Shown: positions 48,581 through 55,983 of the stretch, piece by piece
Layout: each line of letters opens with the position of its first letter
How positions within the stretch are numbered: the first letter of the stretch is position 1
Assembly (NCBI RefSeq): GCF_009687885.1
Contig: NZ_BLAF01000026.1
Coordinates: 1 to 64,000, forward strand
Reading direction: 5' to 3'
DNA: 64,000 nt
DNA from: Acrocarpospora pleiomorpha
Lineage (GTDB): Bacteria > Actinomycetota > Actinomycetes > Streptosporangiales > Streptosporangiaceae
The notes under the pieces: model-generated
What the model was told of the DNA's origin: nothing
What the model saw: the letters and a program-made list of their open reading frames with translations, nothing else
Databases searched by the model: none
Made by a program: the position numbers and the translations under genes

Positions 48581-48616
48581 GGGGCACCCCGGGATCACAG
48601 GACACCGGGGTGCCCC
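48581..48616 (+). terminator. Perfect 12-bp stem-loop after the ABC exporter
   Basis: Arms GGGGCACCCCGG and CCGGGGTGCCCC enclose a 12-base loop, without a T-run. It is 160 bases after the exporter stop and 38 bases before the hut operator. It may end the upstream message or insulate hutU. Confidence 0.65.
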
Positions 48617-48653
48617 TGGTGACCTCCGCGCCGTATCCTTCGAGTGACCAACG

Positions 48654-48669
48654 TGAATGTTTTCATTCA
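48654..48669 (+). promoter_or_regulatory. hut operator copy 1, TGAATGTTTTCATTCA
   Basis: The palindrome TGAATG-n4-CATTCA lies 12 bp upstream of the hutU ATG and touches the ribosome site. The same site occurs at 54713-54728 before the other hut transcription unit. Confidence 0.8.
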
Positions 48670-48681
48670 GGAGGACGGCCG

Positions 48682-50328
48682 ATGCCAACCGTTCGTGCGC
48701 CGCGTGGCACAGCGCTTACCGCGCAAGGCTGGCCGCAGGAGGCCGCACTCCGGATGCTCCAGAACAACCTCGACCCCGAGGTGGCGGAACATCCCGAGCA
48801 ACTCGTCGTGTACGGCGGTTCCGGCAAGGCCGCCCGGGACTGGCCGTCCTTCCAGGCGATCGTCCGCACGCTGACCACGCTCGCGGGCGACGAGACGCTG
48901 CTGGTGCAGTCCGGCCGCCCGGTCGGGGTGATGCGGACGCACGAGTGGGCGCCCCGGGTGCTGATCGCCAACTCCAATCTGGTGCCGGACTGGGCGAACT
49001 GGGAGGAGTTCCGGCGGCTTGAGGCGGCCGGGCTCACCATGTACGGCCAGATGACCGCGGGTTCGTGGATCTATATCGGGACGCAGGGGATCCTGCAGGG
49101 GACGTACGAGACGTTCGCCGCCGTGGCCGCCAAGCGGTTCGGCGGCTCGCTGGCCGGGACGATCACGCTCACCGCCGGGCTCGGCGGCATGGGCGGGGCG
49201 CAGCCGCTCGCGGTCACCATGAACGGCGGGGTGGCGATCTGCGTCGACTGCGATCCGCGGAGCATCTCGCGGCGCATCGAGCATCGGTATCTGGATGTGC
49301 GGGCCGCCGACCTGGACGAGGCGCTGCGGCTGGCCTACGAGGCGCGCGACGCGCGGCGGGCGCTCAGCATCGGGGTGGAGGGCAACGCCGCCGAGGTAGT
49401 GCCGGAGCTGCTGCGCCGGGGCGCGGAGATCGACGTGGTCACCGACCAGACCTCCGCGCACGATCCGCTGATGTATCTGCCGGTCGGGATCGCGTTCGAG
49501 GAGATGGCGGCGGCCCGGGAGAAGGACCCGGCCGGGTTCACCACCCGGGCGCGGGAGTCGATGGCCACTCACGTGGCGGCGATGGTCGGCTTCCAGGACG
49601 CGGGCGCCGAGGTCTTCGACTACGGCAACTCCATCCGCGGCGAAGCCCAGCTGGCCGGATACGCCCGCGCGTTCGCGTTCCCCGGCTTCGTGCCCGCCTA
49701 CATCCGGCCGCTGTTCTGCGAGGGCAAAGGCCCGTTCCGCTGGGCCGCGCTCAGTGGCGACCCGCGCGACATCCACGCCACCGACCAGGCCATCCTCGAC
49801 CTGTTCCCCGACAACGAGCCGCTCGCCCGCTGGATCAGGCTGGCCGGAGAACGCGTGCGGTTCCAGGGCCTGCCGGCTCGCATCTGCTGGCTCGGGTACG
49901 GCGAGCGCGACCGCGCCGGCGAGCGTTTCAACGCCATGGTCGCCGACGGGACCATCAGCGCCCCCGTGGTCATCGGCCGCGACCACCTCGACTGCGGCAG
50001 CGTCGCCTCCCCCTACCGCGAAACCGAGGGCATGGCCGACGGCTCCGACGCCATCGCCGACTGGCCCCTGCTCAACGCCATGGTCAACGTCGCCTCCGGC
50101 GCCTCCTGGGTCTCCCTCCACCACGGCGGCGGCGTCGGCATCGGCCGCTCCATCCACGCCGGCCAGGTCACCGTCGCCGACGGCACCCCCCTCGCCGCCG
50201 AAAAACTCAACCGCGTCCTCACCAACGACCCCGGCATGGGCGTCATCCGCCACGCCGACGCCGGCTACGACTCAGCCACCGAAGTCGCCAACGACCGAGG
50301 AGTCCGCATCCCGATGCGCGAAAACTAA
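48682..50328 (+). CDS. hutU: Urocanate hydratase
   Basis: Predicted 548 residues from ATG at 48682, with GGAGG 7 bases upstream. It converts urocanate to 4-imidazolone-5-propanoate with bound NAD. Family marks are LVVYGGSGKAARDW, TAGLGGMGGAQP (NAD loop), IGVEGNAAEVVPELL, FDYGNSIRGEA and the active-site GRDHLDCGSVASPYRETEGM. Length is normal. It is separated by about 4.4 kb of other genes from the rest of the hut genes but shares their operator. hutH is not in the window. Confidence 0.97.
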   Translation: MPTVRAPRGTALTAQGWPQEAALRMLQNNLDPEVAEHPEQLVVYGGSGKAARDWPSFQAIVRTLTTLAGDETLLVQSGRPVGVMRTHEWAPRVLIANSNLVPDWANWEEFRRLEAAGLTMYGQMTAGSWIYIGTQGILQGTYETFAAVAAKRFGGSLAGTITLTAGLGGMGGAQPLAVTMNGGVAICVDCDPRSISRRIEHRYLDVRAADLDEALRLAYEARDARRALSIGVEGNAAEVVPELLRRGAEIDVVTDQTSAHDPLMYLPVGIAFEEMAAAREKDPAGFTTRARESMATHVAAMVGFQDAGAEVFDYGNSIRGEAQLAGYARAFAFPGFVPAYIRPLFCEGKGPFRWAALSGDPRDIHATDQAILDLFPDNEPLARWIRLAGERVRFQGLPARICWLGYGERDRAGERFNAMVADGTISAPVVIGRDHLDCGSVASPYRETEGMADGSDAIADWPLLNAMVNVASGASWVSLHHGGGVGIGRSIHAGQVTVADGTPLAAEKLNRVLTNDPGMGVIRHADAGYDSATEVANDRGVRIPMREN

Positions 50329-50350
50329 GGTCGCCAAGTTGCTCGCCGCA

Positions 50351-50406
50351 CCCCGGCGCCGTTCACCTCCGCCTCAGCCCTCGCCGACCCGGCGCCAAAG
50401 GGGGGC
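50351..50406 (+). repeat. Second dispersed element (GGCGCC type), copy C
   Basis: CCCCGGCGCCGTTCACC, about 13 bases, CTCGCCGACCCGGCGCCAAA, then a G-run. It lies 22 bases after the hutU stop, as copy A lies 17 bases after DUF3618. Confidence 0.6.
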
Positions 50407-50570
50407 CGTCATCGATCCGCCTTCCAAGAACCCAGAATGCCGTTGCCGCTCTTGGCGCCGGTGCGGTGCGAACCATCGGCAGCGTTAACGGCGCCGGATA
50501 ACGGTGAGTAACCCGGCGAACTGCTCATTCTGTTGGGTGCTCCAGCGAAGGGTTGCTGAAGGAGTTGGGT

Positions 50571-51500
50571 GTGAGAGAAGGACTTGGGTGGTTGTTGGAG
50601 GGGAGGCGGCTTTCTCCGGTGCAGCGGAGAATTGCTCATTATCTGGGGGAGCACCTGCATGAGGCGATTTTTCTGTCGAGTGTTGAGTTGGCGGAGCGGG
50701 TGGGGGTTAGTCAGCCTTCGGTGACGCGGTTTGCGGCGGCGTTGGGGTTCGCGGGGTATCCGGAGCTTCGGCAGGCGTTGCGGCCGCTGGTTCTTGGCGG
50801 GGCCGGGGGTGGTCATGCCGATCTTTTGGGGGAGCGGGCTCTGGTCCGGGATGCCTTGGATGGTGAGATTCGCAACCTCACCGCGCTTCGGAATCGCATC
50901 GGCGGGTGGTCGGCGGAGGCCATGTCAGCGGCGGGTTCTCACAATCCGGTAGCCGATGGGCTGATGGGGGTGGTCGCGGAGTTGGGGGTGGCGTTGGCGG
51001 GGTCGGAGCCTTTGCCGGTGGTGGGGGTGCGGGTGTCGACTGGGCTGGCGACGACGTTCGCGTATTTCGCGCGGCGGATTCATCCGGATGTGCGGTTGCT
51101 GACCCATGGGGGGTCGGAGCTGGCGGATGGGTTGCACGCCGCGCGGCGGGCGGGGGCGGCCTGGGTGCTGGCGGTGGTGCTGCCGAGGTATCCGGTGGAG
51201 GCCGTGGCGGCATTGGAGCTGGCGCGGGAGCTGGGGTTGCGGGTGGCGGTGATCACGGATCGGGCCGATGCGCCGTTCGCCGCCGACGTGATCCTGGACG
51301 CGCCGGTGGGGGAGCGGCTGGTGTTCGATTCGCATGCGGCGCCGCTGGCCCTGGCCATGGTGCTGGTGGAGGCCATGGCCGACGCGGCGCCGCTGCGAAC
51401 TCAGGCTCGCCTGGAGGAGTACGAGCGGATGACCGAGCAACAGGGGGTCTTCGTCACCCCGCCATCTTGCGGAGAGAGCGCATCGACCAGATCAGGGTGA
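50571..51500 (+). CDS. RpiR-family regulator (HTH + SIS domain)
   Basis: Predicted 309 residues from GTG at 50571, chosen for GAAGGAG six bases upstream. The N-terminal HTH_6 (LSPVQRRIAHYLGEHLHEA, then LAERVGVSQPSVTRFAAALGF) is followed by an SIS domain (about 130-270) with VVGVRVSTGLATTFAYFARRI, VVLPRYPVEAV and VITDRADAPFA. SIS domains bind phosphosugars, but in several actinomycetes RpiR-type genes accompany hut genes, so it may control histidine use here. Its last 47 bases overlap the end of the convergent permease gene. Confidence 0.9.
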   Translation: MREGLGWLLEGRRLSPVQRRIAHYLGEHLHEAIFLSSVELAERVGVSQPSVTRFAAALGFAGYPELRQALRPLVLGGAGGGHADLLGERALVRDALDGEIRNLTALRNRIGGWSAEAMSAAGSHNPVADGLMGVVAELGVALAGSEPLPVVGVRVSTGLATTFAYFARRIHPDVRLLTHGGSELADGLHAARRAGAAWVLAVVLPRYPVEAVAALELARELGLRVAVITDRADAPFAADVILDAPVGERLVFDSHAAPLALAMVLVEAMADAAPLRTQARLEEYERMTEQQGVFVTPPSCGESASTRSG

Positions 51501-52203
51501 TCACGGCGAGGACGGCGAGCAGGCCGAAAGCGGTGGGGATGGTGCTGTCGGACAGATCATCCCGGAAGAGCGCGCGACCGGCTTCGACGCCGTAGTAGAG
51601 CGGGTTGAACCTGGCGGCGGTCTGCAGCCAGTCGGGCCCGAGCGAGATCGGCAGGAACAGGCCCGCGATCAGGGTCAGCGGCATGGCGAAGAACTGCACG
51701 ATCTGCGACATGCCGTTCTCGTCGCGGAGCGCCAGCGCCAGGCCGTAGGAGAGGCTGGCGGCGAACAGGCCGGTCGTGGCCATCAGGGCGAGCATGATCA
51801 GGAAGGCCAGCAGCCCGATCCGCAGGCCCATCAGCATGGCCACGCCCATCACCAGGATGGCCTGGAGCACCAGGGTGATCATGTCCTTGGCCACCCGGCC
51901 GAGGATGATCGCCGGAGGCCAGGCCGGACTGACCGCGAGCCGCTCGAGCACGCCGTTGCGGGTCTCGTTGATCAGCCCGAACCCGGCGAACAGCGACCCG
52001 AACAGGGCGATCATCATCATCGAGCCGGGCGTGAACATGGCCAGCACCTCGGGCATCGACCCACTCGGGGTCGTGCTGCCCAGCAGCGGCGCGAAGAAGA
52101 TCAGATACATGACCGGCTGCACGATGCCGAACACCGGCCAGACCGGATTGCGGAGCAGGAACCGGAGCTCGTAGCCCAGGAAAAGGGACGTATGGCGAAG
52201 CAT
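51454..52203 (-). CDS. ABC-2 type permease (DrrB-like)
   Basis: Predicted 249 residues with six membrane helices: YELRFLLRNPVWPVFGIVQPVMYLIFF near the start, MFTPGSMMMIALFGSLFAGFGLI, and a C-terminal IPTAFGLLAVLAVITLIWSM (each given in part). The NETRNGVLERLAVSP segment is typical of DrrB-like drug permeases. It is downstream of its ATPase gene with a 20-base gap. The substrate is likely a hydrophobic drug or metabolite, controlled by the PadR gene upstream. Confidence 0.92.
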   Translation of the reverse strand: MLRHTSLFLGYELRFLLRNPVWPVFGIVQPVMYLIFFAPLLGSTTPSGSMPEVLAMFTPGSMMMIALFGSLFAGFGLINETRNGVLERLAVSPAWPPAIILGRVAKDMITLVLQAILVMGVAMLMGLRIGLLAFLIMLALMATTGLFAASLSYGLALALRDENGMSQIVQFFAMPLTLIAGLFLPISLGPDWLQTAARFNPLYYGVEAGRALFRDDLSDSTIPTAFGLLAVLAVITLIWSMRSLRKMAG

Positions 52204-52223
52204 GGGGGGAAATCCTTCGAGGT

Positions 52224-53183
52224 TCAGGCGGCGTCGCGGAGCGAGCGGCCGGTGTGGCGGAGGAAGACGTCGTCGAGCGTGGCCCGATCCAGCGAGATCG
52301 AGTCGAGGGTGAGGTTGCGCTCCTCGAGCGCCCGCAGCAGATGCGGCAGCCCGTGCTCCCCGTCGTCCAGGTAGGCGCGCAGCACGTCATCCTCCGCGCG
52401 GACCTCCTTGATGTAGTCCTGGGCGGCCAGCAGCTCGCGCGCCTCGTCGATGCCCTTGAGCCTCAGGGTGACGACGTCGCCCGCCACTTCCTTCTTGAGC
52501 TCGGTGGGCGTGCCCTCAGCGACGATCTTGCCGTGGTCGATGATGACCAGCCGGTCGCAGAGCGCGTCGGCCTCGTCCAGATAGTGGGTGGTCAGCAGCA
52601 CGCTGGTGCCCTGGGCGCGCAGGTCGCGCACCTCGTCCCACAGGTTCGCCCGGTTCTGCGGGTCGAGACCGGTGGTCGGCTCGTCCAGGAAGACCAGCGG
52701 CGGCTTGGTCACCAGGCCGATGGCCAGCGCGAACCGGCGCTTCTGTCCGCCGGACAGGGTCTTGGCCGGGCGGTTGGCGATCTCGGACAGGCTGAACGCC
52801 TGCAACAGCTCGTCGGATCTGATCCTGGCCTGTTTACGCGACATGCCGCTGAGCCTGGCCGCCAGCATCAGGCTCTCCAGACCCGGGGCGTTGTCGTCAA
52901 CCCCGCCCGCCTGGCTGACGTAACCGATGTTCTCCCGGACCTTGGCCGCCTCCTTCACCACGTCGAACCCGGCCACCCTGGCCGTGCCGGAGGTGGGGGC
53001 GGTGAAGGTGGCCAGCATCCGGACCGTCGTGGTCTTCCCGGCGCCGTTGGGACCCAGCGCCGCGAAGATCTCACCCGCCTCGACGCCCAGGTCGATGCCC
53101 TGCACGGCCTGGACTTCCTCGGTCTTGCCGCGGCCACGTTTGGCGATGAAGGTCTTACGAAGATCATTCGCTTCGATGATCAT
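52224..53183 (-). CDS. ABC transporter ATPase, DrrA-like
   Basis: Predicted 319 residues. Walker A GPNGAGKTTTVRML, signature LSGGQKRRFALAIGL, Walker B LVFLDEPTTGLDPQNR and the H-loop LLTTHYLDEAD are intact. The C-terminal extension (about 225-319) is usual for DrrA-type ATPases and helps pair with DrrB. It makes a two-part exporter with the permease gene. Confidence 0.95.
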   Translation of the reverse strand: MIIEANDLRKTFIAKRGRGKTEEVQAVQGIDLGVEAGEIFAALGPNGAGKTTTVRMLATFTAPTSGTARVAGFDVVKEAAKVRENIGYVSQAGGVDDNAPGLESLMLAARLSGMSRKQARIRSDELLQAFSLSEIANRPAKTLSGGQKRRFALAIGLVTKPPLVFLDEPTTGLDPQNRANLWDEVRDLRAQGTSVLLTTHYLDEADALCDRLVIIDHGKIVAEGTPTELKKEVAGDVVTLRLKGIDEARELLAAQDYIKEVRAEDDVLRAYLDDGEHGLPHLLRALEERNLTLDSISLDRATLDDVFLRHTGRSLRDAA

Positions 53184-53310
53184 ATTTACTCCGTATTCAG
53201 GGGGATTGCCAGCATGAGGGGTTACCCGGCGTGAGGGTCAAGGGGTTTTCCGGCCGCCGGCATGCCCTCATCCTGCCTGCCACCACCGACAATTCCGCGA
53301 AGTTCCGCTG

Positions 53311-53841
53311 CTAGGGAAGCTCCCCGTCCTTCACCCGCCCGATCGCCTCGCTCACCCAGGCGAGCTGGGCGGTGAGCTGGGCGGCGTTGAGCCGCAGGCA
53401 CTCGTCCACGTGCCGGGGCGCGCCGAAGGCCTGCTTGCCGCCCATCGCCCGCTCGGTCATCGAGATGGCCGCCCGCAACTGCTCGGCCCTGGCCTCCATG
53501 GCGACCACCAGATCCGCGGGCGCGAGGCGGTCCATGAAGGTGAGCGCGACCTGGAACGGGTCCACGATGGGCTGGATCTCCCACCAGGAGGTGAGTAGCC
53601 GCCGCTGGAACTCCAGCCGGCCGTCCGGGGTCAGCTCGTAGACGGTCTTCCCGCCCTTGCCCTGCTCGACCACCGTGAGCAGGCCCTCCTCCGCCATCTT
53701 GGCCAAGCCGTGGTAGATCGACCCGAAGGCCACGTTGGCCCAGTGGCTCGCCCCCCACAGCTCGAGGCGGCGGCGCACCTCGTAGCCGTGCAACGGGCCG
53801 TCCAGCAGGGTGCCGAGGATGAGTATCCGGGTAGAGGACAT
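53311..53841 (-). CDS. PadR-family repressor
   Basis: Predicted 176 residues from ATG at 53841. The winged HTH (ILILGTLLDGPLHGYEVRRRLELWG, then WANVAFGSIYHGLAKMAEEGLL) and a long C-terminal helical dimerisation part (about 95-175) are typical. It is 127 bases upstream of the drug-type ABC genes on the same strand. The palindrome TCAAATTT-n6-AAATTTGA overlaps its start region. PadR repressors commonly sense the drug exported by the linked transporter. Confidence 0.93.
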   Translation of the reverse strand: MSSTRILILGTLLDGPLHGYEVRRRLELWGASHWANVAFGSIYHGLAKMAEEGLLTVVEQGKGGKTVYELTPDGRLEFQRRLLTSWWEIQPIVDPFQVALTFMDRLAPADLVVAMEARAEQLRAAISMTERAMGGKQAFGAPRHVDECLRLNAAQLTAQLAWVSEAIGRVKDGELP

Positions 53842-53843
53842 GC

Positions 53844-53865
53844 TCAAATTTATATACAAATTTGA
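53844..53865. promoter_or_regulatory. PadR operator TCAAATTT-n6-AAATTTGA
   Basis: Perfect 8-bp AT-rich arms with a 6-base centre begin 3 bp upstream of the padR ATG and lie 32 bp from the divergent SDR start. The AT content is very unlike the surrounding DNA. It would allow control of both directions. Confidence 0.75.
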
Positions 53866-53896
53866 ATGATCACGTCAACGCGATAAGCTTGCCGGT

Positions 53897-54589
53897 ATGA
53901 GCGAACGTCCAACGGCCCTGGTCACCGGTGCCTCGCGCGGTCTCGGAGCGGCGATCGCCCGCGCCCTGGCCCCGGACTACGACCTCGTTCTCGGCGGGCG
54001 CGGGGGAGCGGACCTTGCCCTGATGTGCGCGGAACTCGACGCCCGCCCGCTGTCGGTGGACCTGACCGCGCTCAGCCCGTTCGATGTGGCCGGGGTCGGC
54101 CGGGTGGACCTGCTGGTGCACAGCGCGGGCATGGTCAAGCTGGGCAGCGTCGAGGACACCCCGGCCGAGGTCTGGCGTGCCACCTACGAGCTGAACGTCA
54201 TCGCGGTCGCCGAACTCACCCGTCTCCTGCTGCCCGAACTGCGCGCCACCCGGGGTCACGTCGTGATCATCAACTCCGGCGCCGGCCTGCGGGCCCACCC
54301 CGGCTGGGTCTCCTACGCCGCGAGCAAGTTCGCCCTCCGCGCCTTCGCCGACGTGCTCCGCCAGGAAGAAGCGCCCCACGGCATCCGCGTCACCACGATC
54401 TACCCGGGCCGTATGGCCACCGACATGCAACGCGAGGTGCGCGAACAGGAAGGCGGCGAGTTCCAGCCGGATCGTTACCTGACCCCGGATTCGGTCGCCC
54501 GCGCAGTCCTGGCCGCGGTCACCACCTCCCCAGACGCCCACCTCACCGAAATAACCATCCGCCCCTCCGCGCAACCCCCGCACCAATAG
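53897..54589 (+). CDS. Short-chain dehydrogenase/reductase
   Basis: Predicted 230 residues. The cofactor motif TGASRGLGAAIA, HSAGM in place of NNAG, INSGAG and the catalytic YAASKFALRAF are present. It is an NAD(P)-dependent classical SDR of unknown substrate. It is divergent from padR, so it may belong to the same drug-response module. It ends 124 bases before the second hut operator. Confidence 0.92.
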   Translation: MSERPTALVTGASRGLGAAIARALAPDYDLVLGGRGGADLALMCAELDARPLSVDLTALSPFDVAGVGRVDLLVHSAGMVKLGSVEDTPAEVWRATYELNVIAVAELTRLLLPELRATRGHVVIINSGAGLRAHPGWVSYAASKFALRAFADVLRQEEAPHGIRVTTIYPGRMATDMQREVREQEGGEFQPDRYLTPDSVARAVLAAVTTSPDAHLTEITIRPSAQPPHQ

Positions 54590-54712
54590 TCGTACGTCCC
54601 GCGCCCGTGTCTGGACCGAGAAACGCAGCTCCCGAAGCCATCTGGGCAACCGCCGCGCCGTAGGTCGTATGTCGCGGCCGAGCCCGCCGATCCGGAGGAT
54701 CGGCCATGTCGC

Positions 54713-54728
54713 TGAATGGTTTCATTCA
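54713..54728 (+). promoter_or_regulatory. hut operator copy 2, TGAATGGTTTCATTCA
   Basis: The same TGAATG-n4-CATTCA palindrome as at 48654, here 14 bp before the M20 amidohydrolase ATG. Two copies before two histidine-degradation units support a shared regulator. Confidence 0.8.
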
Positions 54729-54742
54729 CTAGGGTAGGAAGC

Positions 54743-55900
54743 ATGCTCGAAGTGCTAGCGGGGATCGGGAGGAATGGCCGGACCGGTGGTTACCAGCGTG
54801 ACGCGTGGTCGCCGCCTGAGCTGGAGCTTCGTGAGTGGTTCCGGCAGGAGGCCGACGCGCGCGGCATGGACCGGCACGAGGACCGCAACGGCAACCTCTG
54901 GGCCTGGTGGGGAGACCCGGACAGGAAACCCGGTGTCGTCACCGGCAGTCATCTGGACTCCGTGCGTGAGGGTGGCGCCTTTGACGGGCCGCTGGGCGTG
55001 GTGTCGGCCTTCCACGCCGTGGACGCGCTCCGGGCGAGCGGCTTCACGCCGAGTCGCCCGCTCGGGATCGTCAGCTTCAGCGACGAGGAGGGCGCCAGGT
55101 TCGGTGTGCCCTGCGTCGGATCCCGGCTGCTCACCGGCATCCTGCCGCCCGAGCGGGCGCGCGGCCTGACCGGGGACGACGGGGTCACGCTGGCCGAGGT
55201 CATGCGCGCCCAGGGCCGCGACCCCGCCGCGCTCGGCCGGGACCGGGAGACCCTCGCCCGGGTGAGCGTGTTCGTGGAGTTGCACATCGAACAGGGCCGG
55301 GCGCTGACCGCGCCGGTCGGGGTGGCCGCCGCGATCTGGCCGCACGGCCGCTGGCGCTTCGACTTCCACGGCACCGCCGACCACGCCGGCACGACGGCCC
55401 TGGCCGACCGGAACGACCCGACGCTCAGGTACGCGCAGGCGGTGCTGTCCGCCCGCGAGGTCGCGGAAAAACTGGGCGTGGTCGCCACCTTCGGCAAGGT
55501 TCTGATCCAGCCGAACAACGCCAACGCGATCCCGTCCCTGGTCTCGGCCTGGCTGGACGCCCGGGGCGCGGACGAGGACGCGGTGCGCCGCCTGGTGGCC
55601 GAACTCTCCGAAGGCCAGGAGGTCGTCTGCGAATCCTGGACCCCGGAAGTCGCCTTCCCGGCCGCGCTGCGCGACCGCGTGGCCGCCATCGCCGGAGACC
55701 CCGCCCCGATCCTGCCGACGGGAGCCGGTCACGACGCCGGAATCCTCGCCTCCGCCGGGATCCCCGCCGCGATGCTGTTCGTCCGCAACCCCACAGGTGT
55801 CTCCCACTCGCCCGCCGAGTTCGCCGAGCCCGGCGACTGCGCCGCCGGGGTCACCGCCCTCGCGGCCGTCCTGGCCGACCTGTGTGGGGAGGCGGCATGA
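54743..55900 (+). CDS. M20 amidohydrolase (allantoate amidohydrolase-like) of the hut operon
   Basis: Predicted 385 residues from ATG at 54743 with AGGAAG upstream. The two-metal M20/AllC site is clear: TGSHLDSVREGGAFDGPLGV (His, Asp), FSDEEGARFG (Glu), ELHIEQG, FHGTADHAGTTAL and TGAGHDAGI. Relatives cleave allantoate or N-carbamoyl amino acids. Here the gene is in front of hutF and hutI, and no N-formylglutamate deformylase is present. I infer that it removes the formyl group from N-formyl-glutamate, or handles a related intermediate. Its stop overlaps the start of a micro-gene. Confidence 0.88.
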   Translation: MLEVLAGIGRNGRTGGYQRDAWSPPELELREWFRQEADARGMDRHEDRNGNLWAWWGDPDRKPGVVTGSHLDSVREGGAFDGPLGVVSAFHAVDALRASGFTPSRPLGIVSFSDEEGARFGVPCVGSRLLTGILPPERARGLTGDDGVTLAEVMRAQGRDPAALGRDRETLARVSVFVELHIEQGRALTAPVGVAAAIWPHGRWRFDFHGTADHAGTTALADRNDPTLRYAQAVLSAREVAEKLGVVATFGKVLIQPNNANAIPSLVSAWLDARGADEDAVRRLVAELSEGQEVVCESWTPEVAFPAALRDRVAAIAGDPAPILPTGAGHDAGILASAGIPAAMLFVRNPTGVSHSPAEFAEPGDCAAGVTALAAVLADLCGEAA

Positions 55901-55983
55901 CCCGCTACGAGCCTGGCGACTGCGCGGCCGGGGCCACCGCCCTCGCGGGGGTCCTGGCCGACTTGTGCGGGGAGGCGATATGA
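55897..55983 (+). CDS. Micro-gene from a duplicated M20/hutF junction
   Basis: Predicted 28 residues. Its ATG overlaps the M20 stop (ATGA) and its TGA overlaps the hutF ATG (ATGA). It begins MTRY, as hutF does, then repeats the M20 C-terminus (EPGDCAAG, then LADLCGEA) in the same frame. The repeat offset is 83 bp. Of seven changed codons against the parent tail, four are synonymous. As at 33872-33964, the duplication preserved translational coupling. Whether a peptide accumulates is not known. Confidence 0.6.
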   Translation: MTRYEPGDCAAGATALAGVLADLCGEAI

